From assembly GCA_031366605.1 (NCBI GenBank), contig JANLOO010000002.1, positions 15,451 through 79,450 of the forward strand: a stretch of DNA of 64,000 nt, in the 5' to 3' direction. The stretch is from CALMEC01 sp031366605 (GTDB lineage Bacteria > Actinomycetota > Thermoleophilia > Miltoncostaeales > Miltoncostaeaceae). The notes under the pieces were generated by a model. The model had not been told where the DNA came from. It saw only the letters and a list, made by a program, of their open reading frames with translations, and searched no databases. Shown here in pieces: positions 42,871 to 53,200 of the stretch. Each line of letters starts with the position of its first letter. Positions within the stretch are counted from its first letter, which is position 1. The position numbers and the translations under genes are program-made.

Positions 42871-44769
42871 TCAGGCGGATTCGGTGGTGACACGCGCTGC
42901 GAAGTCGGCGACGCCCATGGCACCGACGTCCTCGCCATGGCGGCCACGCACGGACACCTGCCCCGCCTCGGCCTCACGGTCGCCGATGATCAAGAGGTAC
43001 GGGATCTTGGCGAGCTCGCCATCGCGGATCCGTTTGCCGACCGACTCGGCCCGGACGTCGGTCTCGACCCGAACACCCTGCTGCACGAGTTGCGCCCGCG
43101 TGGCCTCGGCGGCATCGTGATGGCGATCCGAGATCGGCACCACCCGCGCCTGGACCGGCGCCAGCCACACCGGAAAGTCCCCGCCGGTGTTCTCGATGAG
43201 GATTCCCAGGAACCGTTCAATTGAGCCGCTGATGGCCCGATGCAAGATGACCGGGCGCTCGTCGACGTCACCACTCGAGGTGTACGACAGGTCGAACTGC
43301 TGTGGCATGTAGAAATCGAGCTGGCATGTGCCGAGTTGCCACGCGCGACCCATGACGTCCGTGACGTGGAAGTCGATCTTGGGTCCGTAGAACGCGCCGT
43401 CGCCCGCGTTGACGTCGTACTCGCGGTCGCCCAGCGCCTGGCGCAGCGCCGCCTCGCCCGCCTCCCACATCTCGGTCGTGCCGGCAGCCTTCTCGGGTCG
43501 GGTGGACAGCTTGAGGCGGACGTCGTCGAACCCAAACCGGGCGTAGAACCTGTCGGTCAGGTCCAGGATCGCACGCACCTCGTCCTGCACCTGGTCGACG
43601 CGGCAGAACACGTGCGCGTCGTCCTGTGTGAATGCCCGCACGCGAAACAGCCCGTGCAACACCCCGGACAGTTCGTGCCGGTGGACGTGGCCAAACTCGG
43701 CCAGGCGCAGCGGCAGGTCACGATAGCTGCGTCGGCGGCTGCGGAACACGAGGCACGCGCCGGGACAGTTCATCGGCTTGACCGCGAAGCCCTGGTCGTC
43801 CACCTCGGTGAAGTACATGTTCTCTTTGTAATGGTCCCAGTGACCGCTCTTGTGCCACAGGTCCTCAGAGAGAATCGTCGGCGTGCGGATCTCGTCGTAG
43901 CCCATCGATGCGAGCTCTTCGCGGATCACCCGCTGGATCTGGTTGACGATGACCATGCCCTTGGGCAGAAAGAACGGGAACCCCGGTCCGGCGTCGTCGA
44001 AGTGAAACAGGTCCATGTCGCGTCCGACGCGACGGTGATCGCGTTTACGGGCCTCCTCCAGACGCGCCAGGTGGGCGTCCAGGTCAGTGCGGTTGGCAAA
44101 CGACGTGGCGTAGACACGCGTCAGCATCTGGTTCTTCTCGCTGCCGCGCCAGTAGGCACCTGCGACCGACAGCAGCTTGACCGGGCCGATGCGACCGGTG
44201 TCAACCACGTGGGGTCCGCGGCACAGGTCCACAAACTCGCGCTGCCGGTAGATCGAGACCTCGGTCTCGCCGAGTCGCTCCAGCTCGTCGACCTGGTCGA
44301 CCTTGTACGGCTGATCGCGCTCGGCGAAGAACGCGCGCGCATCGGCCATCGACATGACCGTGCGTTGGAACGGCGCTTTGGACTTGATGATGCGGTTGAT
44401 CTCGGCCTCGATCGCCGGGAAGTCCGCCTCGGTCAGCGGCCGCGGAAGTTCGAAGTCATAGTAGAAGCCGTCGTCGATCGCCGGCCCGAATCCGAACTTG
44501 GCCCCGGGCACGATGGACACGACGGCCTCGGCCATGACGTGTGCGGCGGAGTGGCGCATGACCGCCAGGTAGTCGTCGCCGCTCTTGCTGGTAACGATCT
44601 GGATGGCATCACCATCGGCGAGTGGACGGGCAAGATCACGGATCTCGCCTGCGACCTTGGTGGCGACCGCAGCCTTCGCAAGACCCGGTCCGATCGCGGC
44701 GGCGGCGTCATGGCCGGTCGCGCCCTGCGGCAGGTCGAGCCGGCTGCCGTCTGGCAGGAGTACGTGCAT
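42871..44769 (-). CDS. thrS: Threonyl-tRNA synthetase
   Basis: This class II enzyme charges tRNA-Thr. The 632-residue protein has an N-terminal TGS domain (MHVLLPDGSRLDLPQGAT), the editing domain with MRHSAAHVMAEAV and the Cys-His of DLCRGPHV, the catalytic core with MNCPGACLVF (zinc Cys), FGHVHRHELSG, FTQDDAHVFC and a late LHRAISGSIERFLGILIE, and the anticodon-binding domain with VVPISDRH. ATG 44769 is the natural TGS start, and TACCCT ends 8 bases upstream. It is divergent from the kinase gene, with 40 bases between the starts. Confidence 0.97.
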   Translation of the reverse strand: MHVLLPDGSRLDLPQGATGHDAAAAIGPGLAKAAVATKVAGEIRDLARPLADGDAIQIVTSKSGDDYLAVMRHSAAHVMAEAVVSIVPGAKFGFGPAIDDGFYYDFELPRPLTEADFPAIEAEINRIIKSKAPFQRTVMSMADARAFFAERDQPYKVDQVDELERLGETEVSIYRQREFVDLCRGPHVVDTGRIGPVKLLSVAGAYWRGSEKNQMLTRVYATSFANRTDLDAHLARLEEARKRDHRRVGRDMDLFHFDDAGPGFPFFLPKGMVIVNQIQRVIREELASMGYDEIRTPTILSEDLWHKSGHWDHYKENMYFTEVDDQGFAVKPMNCPGACLVFRSRRRSYRDLPLRLAEFGHVHRHELSGVLHGLFRVRAFTQDDAHVFCRVDQVQDEVRAILDLTDRFYARFGFDDVRLKLSTRPEKAAGTTEMWEAGEAALRQALGDREYDVNAGDGAFYGPKIDFHVTDVMGRAWQLGTCQLDFYMPQQFDLSYTSSGDVDERPVILHRAISGSIERFLGILIENTGGDFPVWLAPVQARVVPISDRHHDAAEATRAQLVQQGVRVETDVRAESVGKRIRDGELAKIPYLLIIGDREAEAGQVSVRGRHGEDVGAMGVADFAARVTTESA

Positions 44770-44777
44770 GGCGCGAG

Positions 44778-44783
44778 AGGGTA
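44778..44783 (-). promoter_or_regulatory. -10 hexamer TACCCT for thrS
   Basis: On the minus strand TACCCT ends 8 bases before the thrS ATG, leaving little or no leader. No T-box-like leader is possible in this space. Confidence 0.45.
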
Positions 44784-44809
44784 GCAGCGCGGCATGCAAG
44801 GATCGGCGG

Positions 44810-45616
44810 GTGAGCGAGACCGCGCGGACAATTCTGGGAGGCGGACGGTTTGCCATCACGGTCACAGGTGATGCCGTCACCAAACGCGGCGACCTGCGGG
44901 CGCTCGCCCGTGAGGCCTCGGGGCTGCTGCGTGCCGCAGGACTCGACATCGCGCCACGACTGATCGCGACGCAGCGCGGTGTCATCGTCACTGAATTCCT
45001 CGACGGAACCGCACGCGCACTGGACACCTTGCGTCCTTCGGAGGCACGCACGCTTGGCGCGACGTTGCGCAGGTTGCACGACAGCCGCCGAACCACGACT
45101 GGCGGACGTCCCCAGTGGCCATCCCGTGTTCGTTCGCTCACGTCGTACCGACGCCGCCGCGCGGGTGATGCCCTCGCTGCGGCCGGACCGGACCGGCGGC
45201 TCGCCGCGTGCATCATCGCCGCGCTGCCGTCGCTGAAGGCCGCCTCTGCCCGACATCCGTTTCGACTGCTCCACGGAGACTTGGTCGCTGCAAACGTTCT
45301 CTGGACCCCTGCCCCGAGGTTGGTCGACTTCGAGTTCTGGCGGATGGGTGATCCGGCCGAGGACCTGGCGTATCTGATCGAACTCAACGCCCTGCCCCCA
45401 GCCGTCGTCACCGCGGTCCTGGATGGCTACGCGAACGCGCGTGTCGCGGAACGCGTCGATGCGTGGCGGCCGCTGTGCGCGCTCGACGCGGGACTCTGGT
45501 ACCGCCATGAGGGTCAACCAGACCGCGCGGCACAACTCATCAACCGCGCCGCCCGGTCGGTGGCTCCCAGGCCTGTGCAGACGCCCGCGACCGACGACCG
45601 GGTGTCGAGCTTGTGA
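44810..45616 (+). CDS. Aminoglycoside-phosphotransferase/choline-kinase-fold kinase
   Basis: The 268-residue product has the small-molecule kinase core: a catalytic loop RLLHGDLVAANVLW (HxDxxxxN) and the metal-binding strand LVDFEFWRMGDPAEDLAYL, where DFE replaces the common DxD. The N-terminal lobe has ITVTGDAVTKRGD and the Glu-bearing helix around REASGLLRAAG. Such enzymes phosphorylate amino alcohols, sugars or antibiotics; the substrate is unknown. GTG 44810 follows AAGGAT at a good distance. It is divergent from thrS and followed by the B repeat block. Confidence 0.8.
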   Translation: MSETARTILGGGRFAITVTGDAVTKRGDLRALAREASGLLRAAGLDIAPRLIATQRGVIVTEFLDGTARALDTLRPSEARTLGATLRRLHDSRRTTTGGRPQWPSRVRSLTSYRRRRAGDALAAAGPDRRLAACIIAALPSLKAASARHPFRLLHGDLVAANVLWTPAPRLVDFEFWRMGDPAEDLAYLIELNALPPAVVTAVLDGYANARVAERVDAWRPLCALDAGLWYRHEGQPDRAAQLINRAARSVAPRPVQTPATDDRVSSL

Positions 45617-45932
45617 CGAGTGTGTCCGCGTCATGTCCAATTGGCCGCGGCCGTCGCAGCCGAATGGCCGAACCCCACCGGCCAAGCGGCTCGGGTCAAA
45701 CAGGCCGATGGTGACCATCCAACCGGCGACAGCTGCGTGGCGAGGACCGTCACATCTCTGTGACACCACGTAACAATTGTCCCCCGCGATCCCAGCCAAA
45801 TGGCTGAAACCCGAACCGACCATTCGCCGGAATCCCTGTCGTCATCTCATCTCACCACCGGAAGTGTGTCGAACCGTCTCGTCTCTGTGCCGAACCATGT
45901 AACAAGCAGCCGTCAGGATCGTCGCCAAATGT
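45615..45932. repeat. Second block of repeat family A/B, about three units
   Basis: Units start near 45615, 45742 and 45861. They share TCTGTGAC or TCTGTGCC, GTAACAA, CCGTC and CAAATG with the block at 29.5 kb. The stretch that joins units two and three (CCGACCATTCGCCGGAAT, then GTCGTCATCTCAT) closely matches the joint of units two and three there. The gap 45617-46141 contains no gene that I can support. Confidence 0.75.
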
Positions 45933-46141
45933 CTCGTTTGCCGGGCCCTGCGTCCGCGGCGGGGCCGACTGTTGCCACAGGTGGGCGAACACGGGGCAAG
46001 TAAACGGGGACCGGAGTCTGGAGTGGGGAGGCTTCGCCGGTTGGTGCGCTGTGGGCACAGCGGAAGCGGATGGTTGCTGCGAAAAGGGCCTGGGTCCAGG
46101 CGATGGGCGCTACGAGAATTCGGTCGCCGTCTGCTTTCTCG

Positions 46142-46660
46142 TCATCCCGATGATTCCGCACCGCGACGTGTCATGAGCCGTTCGTCGATGCGGAGCGCAA
46201 CGCTCAGCGCGTCAACCTTGGCCTCGCCGGATACGTGATCGGCGATGTGCCAGGCCTCACGGGACAGATGCGCCAACCGAGCAGCACCGTTGGGGCCATC
46301 CGCCGCGACCTCGGCCTCGTGCGTCAGGCGATCCAAGATGGCGCCAAGCTCGTTGTCACTCCACTCCACCCGCCGTCCCGGCCACTCCGCATTCCGGCGG
46401 ATGAACGACCACAGGATCGCGATCAACGGGAACTTGAGCATCACGACGGCGAACATGACCCACAGGCTCCGACCGAGCGTGCTGTCCGAGACGCGCGGTG
46501 CGAGCACGACGAGCGCGGTGCCGAACATGGCAAACGCGATTGCCGTCACGAGCAGGATGATGAGCCGGCCGCGGCGCAGCGTCCCATCCCCAGGGCGGTA
46601 GAGGTAGCGGTGAAACACACGGGGATTGTCGATGGCGGAGTCGCAAACAACAAGCGCCAA
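46142..46660 (-). CDS. Two-helix membrane protein, unknown
   Basis: The 172-residue protein has helices at LIILLVTAIAFAMFGTALVVL and WVMFAVVMLKFPLIAILWSFI, then a soluble C-terminal region rich in Glu, Ala and Arg (NELGAILDRLTHEAEVAADG and HLSREAWHIADHVSG) that should be helical. I do not recognise a family. The start is uncertain. TTG 46660 is used because a good sigma-70-type promoter lies 30 bases upstream; GTG 46618 (VFHRYLYRPG) is an alternative. It is a single gene between the repeat block and a 294-base gap before the DM13 gene. Confidence 0.55.
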   Translation of the reverse strand: MALVVCDSAIDNPRVFHRYLYRPGDGTLRRGRLIILLVTAIAFAMFGTALVVLAPRVSDSTLGRSLWVMFAVVMLKFPLIAILWSFIRRNAEWPGRRVEWSDNELGAILDRLTHEAEVAADGPNGAARLAHLSREAWHIADHVSGEAKVDALSVALRIDERLMTRRGAESSG

Positions 46661-46690
46661 CCGTCGTGACCATCACAGCACCCACGTCGA

Positions 46691-46719
46691 ATTGTAAAGA
46701 AAAGGTCAAAAACTCTCAA
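46691..46719 (-). promoter_or_regulatory. Sigma-70-type promoter TTGAGA-N17-TACAAT
   Basis: On the minus strand TTGAGA (46714-46719) and TACAAT (46691-46696) are 17 bases apart in an A+T-rich stretch. It should drive the membrane-protein gene at 46142-46660. The surrounding gap 46661-46954 has no gene. Confidence 0.65.
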
Positions 46720-46954
46720 AACCTCTACGTGATTTCAGTCGTCGGCCGATATAGGAAGTGTCACCAACCACCGGCCATCACCCCTCTGACAGCCGGCGGA
46801 AGGGACCTCATCCAACCGCGGTGCAACCACCGCAGTGAGGTGCACCCCTTGTGCCCCTCCTGGCCGCTTCATCCCGGCGGCCCGTCTCATCTCATGTCCC
46901 CTCCGAACCGGGCCCAGTGTCCGGTTCGGCGGTTAAGGGCCTTCGGCGGTGTGC

Positions 46955-47677
46955 TCAGGAGGCGCGCAGGTCCGCCTGGGCGAAGCTCACCGAGAACGCG
47001 CGGCACCAGATGACGACGGTCGAATACACCGTGGTGTCGGTGCCCTCCGGGATCTCGTACTGCTGGTTGCCGATGTTCCCCTTGAGGCGTCCAAGGTCGA
47101 CCGTGTCGTGCACATCACCGTCGCCGCGCACCGGACCCTTGACGAGGTAGACCCGCAGGTCCGGCCCGTTGGCGGTCCCGAAGTCGGTGAAGGTCAAGCG
47201 GCGACCGCCTGCGGCGAGATCGACGACCGCGGCGGTCCCATGCGAGGAATGGGCACGCGTCTCGAACCCGCCGCGCGCCACCTCGACGTTGCCGGCCGGT
47301 GCACTCGACGCAGCGGCGGTCGAACTCCCCGCTGCTTGGCTGACAGGGACGCCGGTGGCGACCGCTTCGTTGACCTTGTCATCCCGGACGCTCGTCCAGT
47401 AGAAGCCGAACCCGGAGGCGATGACCATCACAACCAAGCCGGTGAGCATCGGTGCCCTCAACGCGGGTCGACGCGTGGAGACCTGCCGCATCAGCAGGCC
47501 TGCCACGACGAACCAGACGATTCCGAGGATGATCGACGTCACGTACCCGGCTGCGGCCACGCCGGTGACCCAGAGGCCGGCAGCCAACACCACTGCGACC
47601 GCAGGCACCGTGGCGAACCACGCCAGGCCAGATGACTTGCCGCTGGATTTTGGGTTGCTCTGCAGGTGGGTGCCCAT
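46955..47677 (-). CDS. Membrane-anchored DM13-domain protein
   Basis: The 240-residue protein has three helices in its first 115 residues (AWFATVPAVAVVLAAGLWV, GYVTSIILGIVWFVVAGLL, APMLTGLVVMVIASGFGFYW), then an Ala/Ser linker and a C-terminal DM13 domain. The DM13 blocks are LTFTDFGTANGPDLRVYLVKG, split as LTFTDFGTANG and DLRVYLVKG, then LGRLKGNIGNQQYEIPEG and YSTVVIWCRAFSVSFAQADL with the conserved Cys. DM13 is thought to act in extracytoplasmic redox reactions. ATG 47677 follows GAGGAAA. It is divergent from pilB. Confidence 0.8.
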   Translation of the reverse strand: MGTHLQSNPKSSGKSSGLAWFATVPAVAVVLAAGLWVTGVAAAGYVTSIILGIVWFVVAGLLMRQVSTRRPALRAPMLTGLVVMVIASGFGFYWTSVRDDKVNEAVATGVPVSQAAGSSTAAASSAPAGNVEVARGGFETRAHSSHGTAAVVDLAAGGRRLTFTDFGTANGPDLRVYLVKGPVRGDGDVHDTVDLGRLKGNIGNQQYEIPEGTDTTVYSTVVIWCRAFSVSFAQADLRAS

Positions 47678-47851
47678 CACGCGTTTCCTCGGTCTCGTCC
47701 GTTTCTCGGTACAGCATCGACCAGGATGCTTACGCTGGCGTTACATCCCGCCGATACATACGAGAGGACGTGCGCGGGTACAGGTGCTCCGCGGCCAGGC
47801 CCGCGCCGCCCGAGTGACCAGTTCGACAATCGTTTTCCTGAGGAGATGTGC

Positions 47852-49588
47852 GTGTCTGGCATGCAGGCTCACCCGATGACCCCGCTCACCGCGCCCCCGA
47901 CGGCGCCTCCGTCCAAGACCCGCCTCGGGAGCGTGCTACTCGACATGGGCCTGATCTCGGCCGCCGAACTGGCCGAACTGCTGGCCCACCAGCGGTCCGA
48001 GGGCGGCAAGCTGGGCGAGCTGCTGGTCGCCCAGAAGCGGCTGAGCCCCGAGCAGGTTGCGAAGGCCCTCGCCCGGCGACTCGGGGTGGAGTACGTCGAG
48101 CTCGCGGTCGCACCCGATACGACCATCACGAGACGGATGGACGACGCGACCGCACGAAAGTACCTGGCGCTCCCGATCCGGCGCGACGCCGACGGGCTGC
48201 TCGTGGTCGCAATGGCCGACCCACAGGACCTGCCCGCGATCGACGACCTGCAGATGCTCCTGGGCGAGGCGTTTCGTCCCGTGCTGGCGATGCCGGAGTC
48301 GATCATGGCGTACGTCGGGATCGACACCGCGGTGGAGGAACTGGCCGCGAACCTCGGCCCGCTGACCGAGCGGGTGGACGACGCGACGTTCCCGGGCGAC
48401 TTGGCCGTCGGTGAGAACGATGGACCGGTCATCCGGTTCGTCAACTCGGTCATCGCCCGGGCCGTCTCGGAGCGTGCGTCGGACATCCACATCGAGCCGC
48501 AGGAAGGTGAGCTGGTCGTGCGCTTTCGGATCGACGGTGTCTTACGCCTGGCGACGAGCATTCCGGCGTCCCGGGGACCGGCGATCGTCAGCCGCCTCAA
48601 GGTGATGAGTGAGCTCGACATCGCTGAACGCCGCGTGCCGCAGGACGGACGGGTGGGCCTTCGGATCGGCGACCGGGACATCGACCTGCGCATCGCGACG
48701 CTGCCAACGATGGGCGGCGAAAGCGTCGTCGTACGCTTGTTGGACCGCTCCAACATCACGCTCGACCTGGCCGAGTTGGGCTTCTCGCCCGGAATGCTCA
48801 CGCAGTGGGAGCGCTGCTACCACCAGCCGCACGGCTTGGTCCTCGTCACCGGGCCGACCGGCTCCGGCAAGACCAGCACGCTGTATGGCACGCTCAACAG
48901 GCTCAACAACGACGAACGCAAGATCATCACAGTCGAAGATCCCGTCGAGTACCGCCTGACCGGGATCAACCAGGTTCAGGTGCGTCCCAAGGCCGGCCTG
49001 ACGTTCGCGACGGGGCTGCGGTCGATGTTGCGATGTGACCCGGACGTGATCATGGTCGGTGAGATCCGGGACGTCGAGACCGCCCAGATCGCGGTCGAGG
49101 CGGCGCTGACCGGGCACATGGTATTGGCCACCATCCACACCAACGACGCGGCCGGAGCCATCATCCGCCTGACCGAGATGGGGATCGAACCGTTTCTGCT
49201 GGCCAGTGCGCTGCGTGGCGTGTTGTCTCAGCGACTGGCGCGCCGGTTGTGCCTGGACTGCCGCGAGGCGACGCCGGTCCCACATGCCGCGCTGGCGGAC
49301 CTGGTCGCGTTCGACGAGCTTCCCGACACGCTGTCGGACCCGGTGCCGATTCACCGTGCACGTGGGTGTGCTCGCTGCAACGGCTCGGGGTACCGCGGCC
49401 GGTTCGCGCTGGCCGAGACACTCGTCATGAGCGATGCAATCGAGGAGCTGACGATCCGTCGCGCGTCTGCGAGCGACGTCCGTGGTCAGGCCCGACGCGA
49501 CGGCATGCGGACAATGGGCGAAGAAGGGTTGGCAGCGGTGTTCGCGGGCCACACCAGCCTCGAAGAGCTGGGCCGCATCAGCAGGTAG
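47852..49588 (+). CDS. Type IV pilus/type II secretion assembly ATPase (PilB/GspE)
   Basis: The 578-residue protein drives pilus or secretion-system extension with ATP. It has an N-terminal MshEN-type region (LGSVLLDMGLISAAELAELL, split as LGSVLLDMGL and ISAAELAELL), the two-part ATPase with DIHIEPQEGELVVRFRIDG, Walker A GPTGSGKTS near 335, the Asp box ITVEDPVEY, the His box LATIHTNDAAG, and a zinc finger CLDC...CARC. GTG 47852 is the best start, with AGGAG 6 bases upstream; ATG 47846 touches that site. No PilC, PilT or PilM gene lies next to it, so partners are elsewhere. Confidence 0.92.
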   Translation: MSGMQAHPMTPLTAPPTAPPSKTRLGSVLLDMGLISAAELAELLAHQRSEGGKLGELLVAQKRLSPEQVAKALARRLGVEYVELAVAPDTTITRRMDDATARKYLALPIRRDADGLLVVAMADPQDLPAIDDLQMLLGEAFRPVLAMPESIMAYVGIDTAVEELAANLGPLTERVDDATFPGDLAVGENDGPVIRFVNSVIARAVSERASDIHIEPQEGELVVRFRIDGVLRLATSIPASRGPAIVSRLKVMSELDIAERRVPQDGRVGLRIGDRDIDLRIATLPTMGGESVVVRLLDRSNITLDLAELGFSPGMLTQWERCYHQPHGLVLVTGPTGSGKTSTLYGTLNRLNNDERKIITVEDPVEYRLTGINQVQVRPKAGLTFATGLRSMLRCDPDVIMVGEIRDVETAQIAVEAALTGHMVLATIHTNDAAGAIIRLTEMGIEPFLLASALRGVLSQRLARRLCLDCREATPVPHAALADLVAFDELPDTLSDPVPIHRARGCARCNGSGYRGRFALAETLVMSDAIEELTIRRASASDVRGQARRDGMRTMGEEGLAAVFAGHTSLEELGRISR

Positions 49589-49635
49589 CGAAATCGCGGG
49601 ACGGGCGCGATCCGCATATCAATGCATTACGCATG

Positions 49636-49641
49636 TATGTT
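49636..49641 (+). promoter_or_regulatory. -10 hexamer TATGTT of the MarR operon, with flanking symmetry
   Basis: TATGTT ends 6 bases before GTG 49648. The surrounding bases CAATGCAT and ATGTATGTTG form a loose inverted repeat across 49618-49642, which could be where the regulator binds its own promoter. Confidence 0.4.
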
Positions 49642-49647
49642 GTGCCC

Positions 49648-50208
49648 GTGGACGATCCCACGGCCAGAATCGGCAACCTGCTGGAGACCTATGCGCGTTC
49701 GCTCACGCGGCGCGTAGACGCCGCGATCGCGGCGGATTTCGGCATCCGCGGCGCCGCCGCCTCCGTGCTGGTCGCCGTGCTCAACTGGGCGGAGGGGTGC
49801 TCCCTCGAAGAGCTGCGTCTCCCTCTGGGCATCACGCAACCCGCGGCAACCCGCATCGTCGATCGGCTGGTGGCCGATGGGTTGATCACGCGTTCGCGCC
49901 GCCCCGACGACCGCCGGGAATGGGCCATCGGCCTGACTCCGACAGGCCGTGCCCGCGCGACCCATCTGGTCGCAACGCGGACGGCGATCGTCGCTGACGA
50001 CGTCGCGCACATCGCACCCGAGCTGCGCGACGGGCTGACGACGGTGCTCGAGTCACTCCTGGCCAGACAAACCACGGGTCGGGTCTCGGCGCGCAGCATC
50101 TGCCGATTCTGCGATGCACACGTCTGCGGCCACCCGGTGGGGTGCCCCGTGACCGCGGCCGCCAATCATGCCGAAGCGCAGCGGCGCACCGCTGGGCAGG
50201 CGTCGTGA
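49648..50208 (+). CDS. MarR family regulator with Cys-rich tail
   Basis: The 186-residue protein has a MarR winged helix: LEELRLPLGITQPAATRIVDRL is the recognition region and RRPDDRREWAIGLTPTGRA the wing. After residue 145 comes ICRFCDAHVCGHPVGCPV with Cys152, 155, 160 and 166, which could bind a metal or sense redox state. The start was set by the promoter spacing; an ATG at 49633 lies in frame. Its stop overlaps the permease start by four bases, so it probably controls that ABC system. Confidence 0.85.
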   Translation: MDDPTARIGNLLETYARSLTRRVDAAIAADFGIRGAAASVLVAVLNWAEGCSLEELRLPLGITQPAATRIVDRLVADGLITRSRRPDDRREWAIGLTPTGRARATHLVATRTAIVADDVAHIAPELRDGLTTVLESLLARQTTGRVSARSICRFCDAHVCGHPVGCPVTAAANHAEAQRRTAGQAS

Positions 50209-53200
50209 CCTGGCCGTCGGCGGCTCGTGCGCTGATCGAGTTGACGATGCGCCAGCACCGCTCCCGGCCGCTTCGTGCCATCGTCGTCGCGAGTGGCGTC
50301 GCCATTGCGACGGTGGTCGTCAGCGGGATCCTGGGCGGCGGTCTGATCGCAGGCGATTTGAGCCAACGCGAGGACCTGGCCGGACTGCCCGACACGGCAC
50401 GATCGTTTCGGGTGACGATGGTGGGAACCGCTCCCGACGCCGGGTTGACCGCGCCTGATCGATCCGCCCGCCAGGCGCTGTCGCAGCTTTCGTCGACGAC
50501 GCCGTCGCGCGCAATCGTGTTTCGCGAGACCAACCTGGCAGGCCGGGGGGCGATCCTGGCAGGGGTCGACGAAATCGCACGATGGGTTACCCTGACCGCG
50601 GGCCGGCTGCCCCGAGCCTGCACGCCGCAACGGTGCGAGGTCGTGCAGGTGTCGGGTGCCCCGGCCACCCCGGCCGCGATCCCAGGCGCCCGGTTCGCGC
50701 TGGTCGGATCTGGCCACATGCAGCGTGCAACGCCGCTCGGCCGCGATCGCCTGACCGGGAACTCCCCACTGCTCGTCGCGGGAGACACGGCCGGGTTGTC
50801 GGCGCTCCCGGGGGTTTCGTTCGTCTACCGGTCGACGATCTGGACGTCGCCGGTGGACCCCGATGCGCTGCACACGTGGAATGTCCCGGCGCTGTTGGAC
50901 AACACCGCCCGCGCCGCCGGGGTGGTCGAGGCGATCACCGAGAGCGACCTGCAGTTGACCGGCCCAACGCGCGAGATCCTGGCTGCCCGAGCCGCCGGTC
51001 GCACGGCCGCGCAACGGTTGGCACTCCTCGGTGCCGCCGGCGTCGCACTGGTGCTGGCCTTCGCAGCGCTCGCGGCATCGATGCTGCGCGGCGATCACGA
51101 CGACGATCGCAGCCGGCTTGCCAGGCGCGGGGCAACGCACCGCCAGCTTGCGGTCTTTGCAGTGGCCGATCGCGCCTGGATCAGCCTGGTCGGTACCGTG
51201 ATCGGCGCAGTCGCCGGGGTGGCAGTCGTCACCGCGATCGCCCGCGCGACCGATCGCCCCGTCAGTGCCGTCCTGCGGCATTCGCTGCTATCGGGCCAAG
51301 GGGTCGCGCTCATCGCAGGACTCTGGCTGCTCGGCACCGTCGTGCTGATGCTCTCGGGCGCCGGTCCCCAGGACGGTGTCCGCGTCGGACGCGCACGGTT
51401 GGCCGACATCGTCGCGATCGGCGCGATCGGGATGGCAGCACTCGCGGCGACGCGCGGCTCGACCTCGGCGACCGACTTGGCATCTGGATCGTTCGACCCG
51501 TTTCTGGTCGCGCTGCCGATCCTGATCTGCATCGCCGCAGGTGCGATCGCGCTTCGCATGACAGGACCGATCGTGCGGTGGTGCCAGCGTCGCTTCGCCC
51601 GGCGTCGATCGCTCGCGATCCGGCTCGCACTGCTTGCGCAAGCCCGCCGCCCACGGCGCGTCGCAATGACCGCGGCGTTCCTTGTCGTCGCAACGGGACT
51701 CGCGATCTTTGCAACCGGGTATGCCGCAACACTCGCCCGGGGCCAGCAGGACCAGGCGGTGTTCGTCGTCCCACTCGATGCCACGATCCAAGCGGGAGCC
51801 GATCTGGTGGGGCCGTTTGATGTTGCGCCGCCCGCGGCATACCGCGCACTGGGTGGCGAGGCCGCGCCAATCGTGCGCTCCCCGATCAGCATCACCGGGG
51901 TGCAGAGCCAGCCCGTCAACGCGACGGTACTGGGCATCCCCGCGCCACTCCTGGGCCACTTGCCGGGGTGGCGTGACGACGCGTCCACATCATCCCGCGC
52001 CCAGCTCGCCTCGGCGCTGGGCGCGACGTCATGGCAACCATTGGCCGGCATCGCCATCCCCACCGATGCGACAGCATTGACGCTCGGCACCGAACGGGTC
52101 GGCGCACCGATGGACATGTTGCTGGTCGTCAGACGTGGCGCCGGCAGCGCACAACAGATCTCGTTGGGTGCCGTCCCTGCGGGCGCCGGCTCCGTGCACG
52201 CAGGTGTTCCCGGTGATCTGCGTGGTGCCGTGATTCTCGCGGTACGCCTGGGCCTGTCGGCCGGGCAGCAGATCAGCACCGGCCACGCCGAAGCCGAGGG
52301 ACGCGGTGGCGACACACTTGCGGGGACTCTGACGCTCGGCGCCCTTCAAGCCGCCACGCCCGGTGGACCCGTCACCTTGGCCGGATTCGACGGCTGGGTC
52401 GGTCGCGGGGCGATCACATCGCGAACGGCGCCGACGGGCGTACGGTTGGCGTACCGGCTCGCTGCCGGACGCGACGCGGTCGCGCGGGCGCCACATCCAT
52501 CAGACACGACACCTCTGCCGGTGATCGCCAGCGCCGACATCGCCGAGCGCGCGGGCATCGGCGCAGAACTGACCCTCGATGCCGGTGGATCGCGCAAGGT
52601 GCGTGGCCGCATCGTCGCATCCGCGAGGCGGTTTCCGACGATTGGCACCGAGAGCTTCGTCATCGCTGACCAGACCCAGCTCGCAGCCGCCCTCGATGCC
52701 GCTGATCCGGGCGCCGGGACTGCCCGCGAGGTCTGGATCAGCCGTCGTCCAGGCCACGACGCCGCCGACCTGGCCCGGCAGTTGGCGACGCCGCCCTTCG
52801 CATCGCTGTCAGTACGGTCGCATGCGGCAGAACTCGGTGCTCGCCGACATGACCCGCGTGCCCGGGGGGTCCTGTGGACGCTCTGGGGGATCACCGCCGC
52901 TGCGTTGCTGCTGGGCATCGTCGCCCTCGGACTCGGCACCGCGACCGACATCCGTGACGAGCGAGCCGAACTCGCCGACCTGGATGCACAGGGCCTCGCG
53001 CTCGGGATACTTCGCAGTCACCTGCACATCCGCGGGATCGTCCCGTTGCTGCTGGGAACGCTCGGGGGTGTGGCGTTGGGGATCGGCCTGGTCGCACTGG
53101 TCGTGCGTTTGGTGCTCGTCACCGCCGGTTCGGAGACCCCGGTGCCGCCCTTGCTGCGGGCAACCGACTGGCCGCGCGTCACCGGGCTGCTCGGCGCCTT

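Noticed and set aside
44770..44809. T-box riboswitch before thrS
   Set aside because: Only 40 bases separate thrS from the divergent kinase gene and the -10 hexamer is 8 bases from the ATG, leaving no room.
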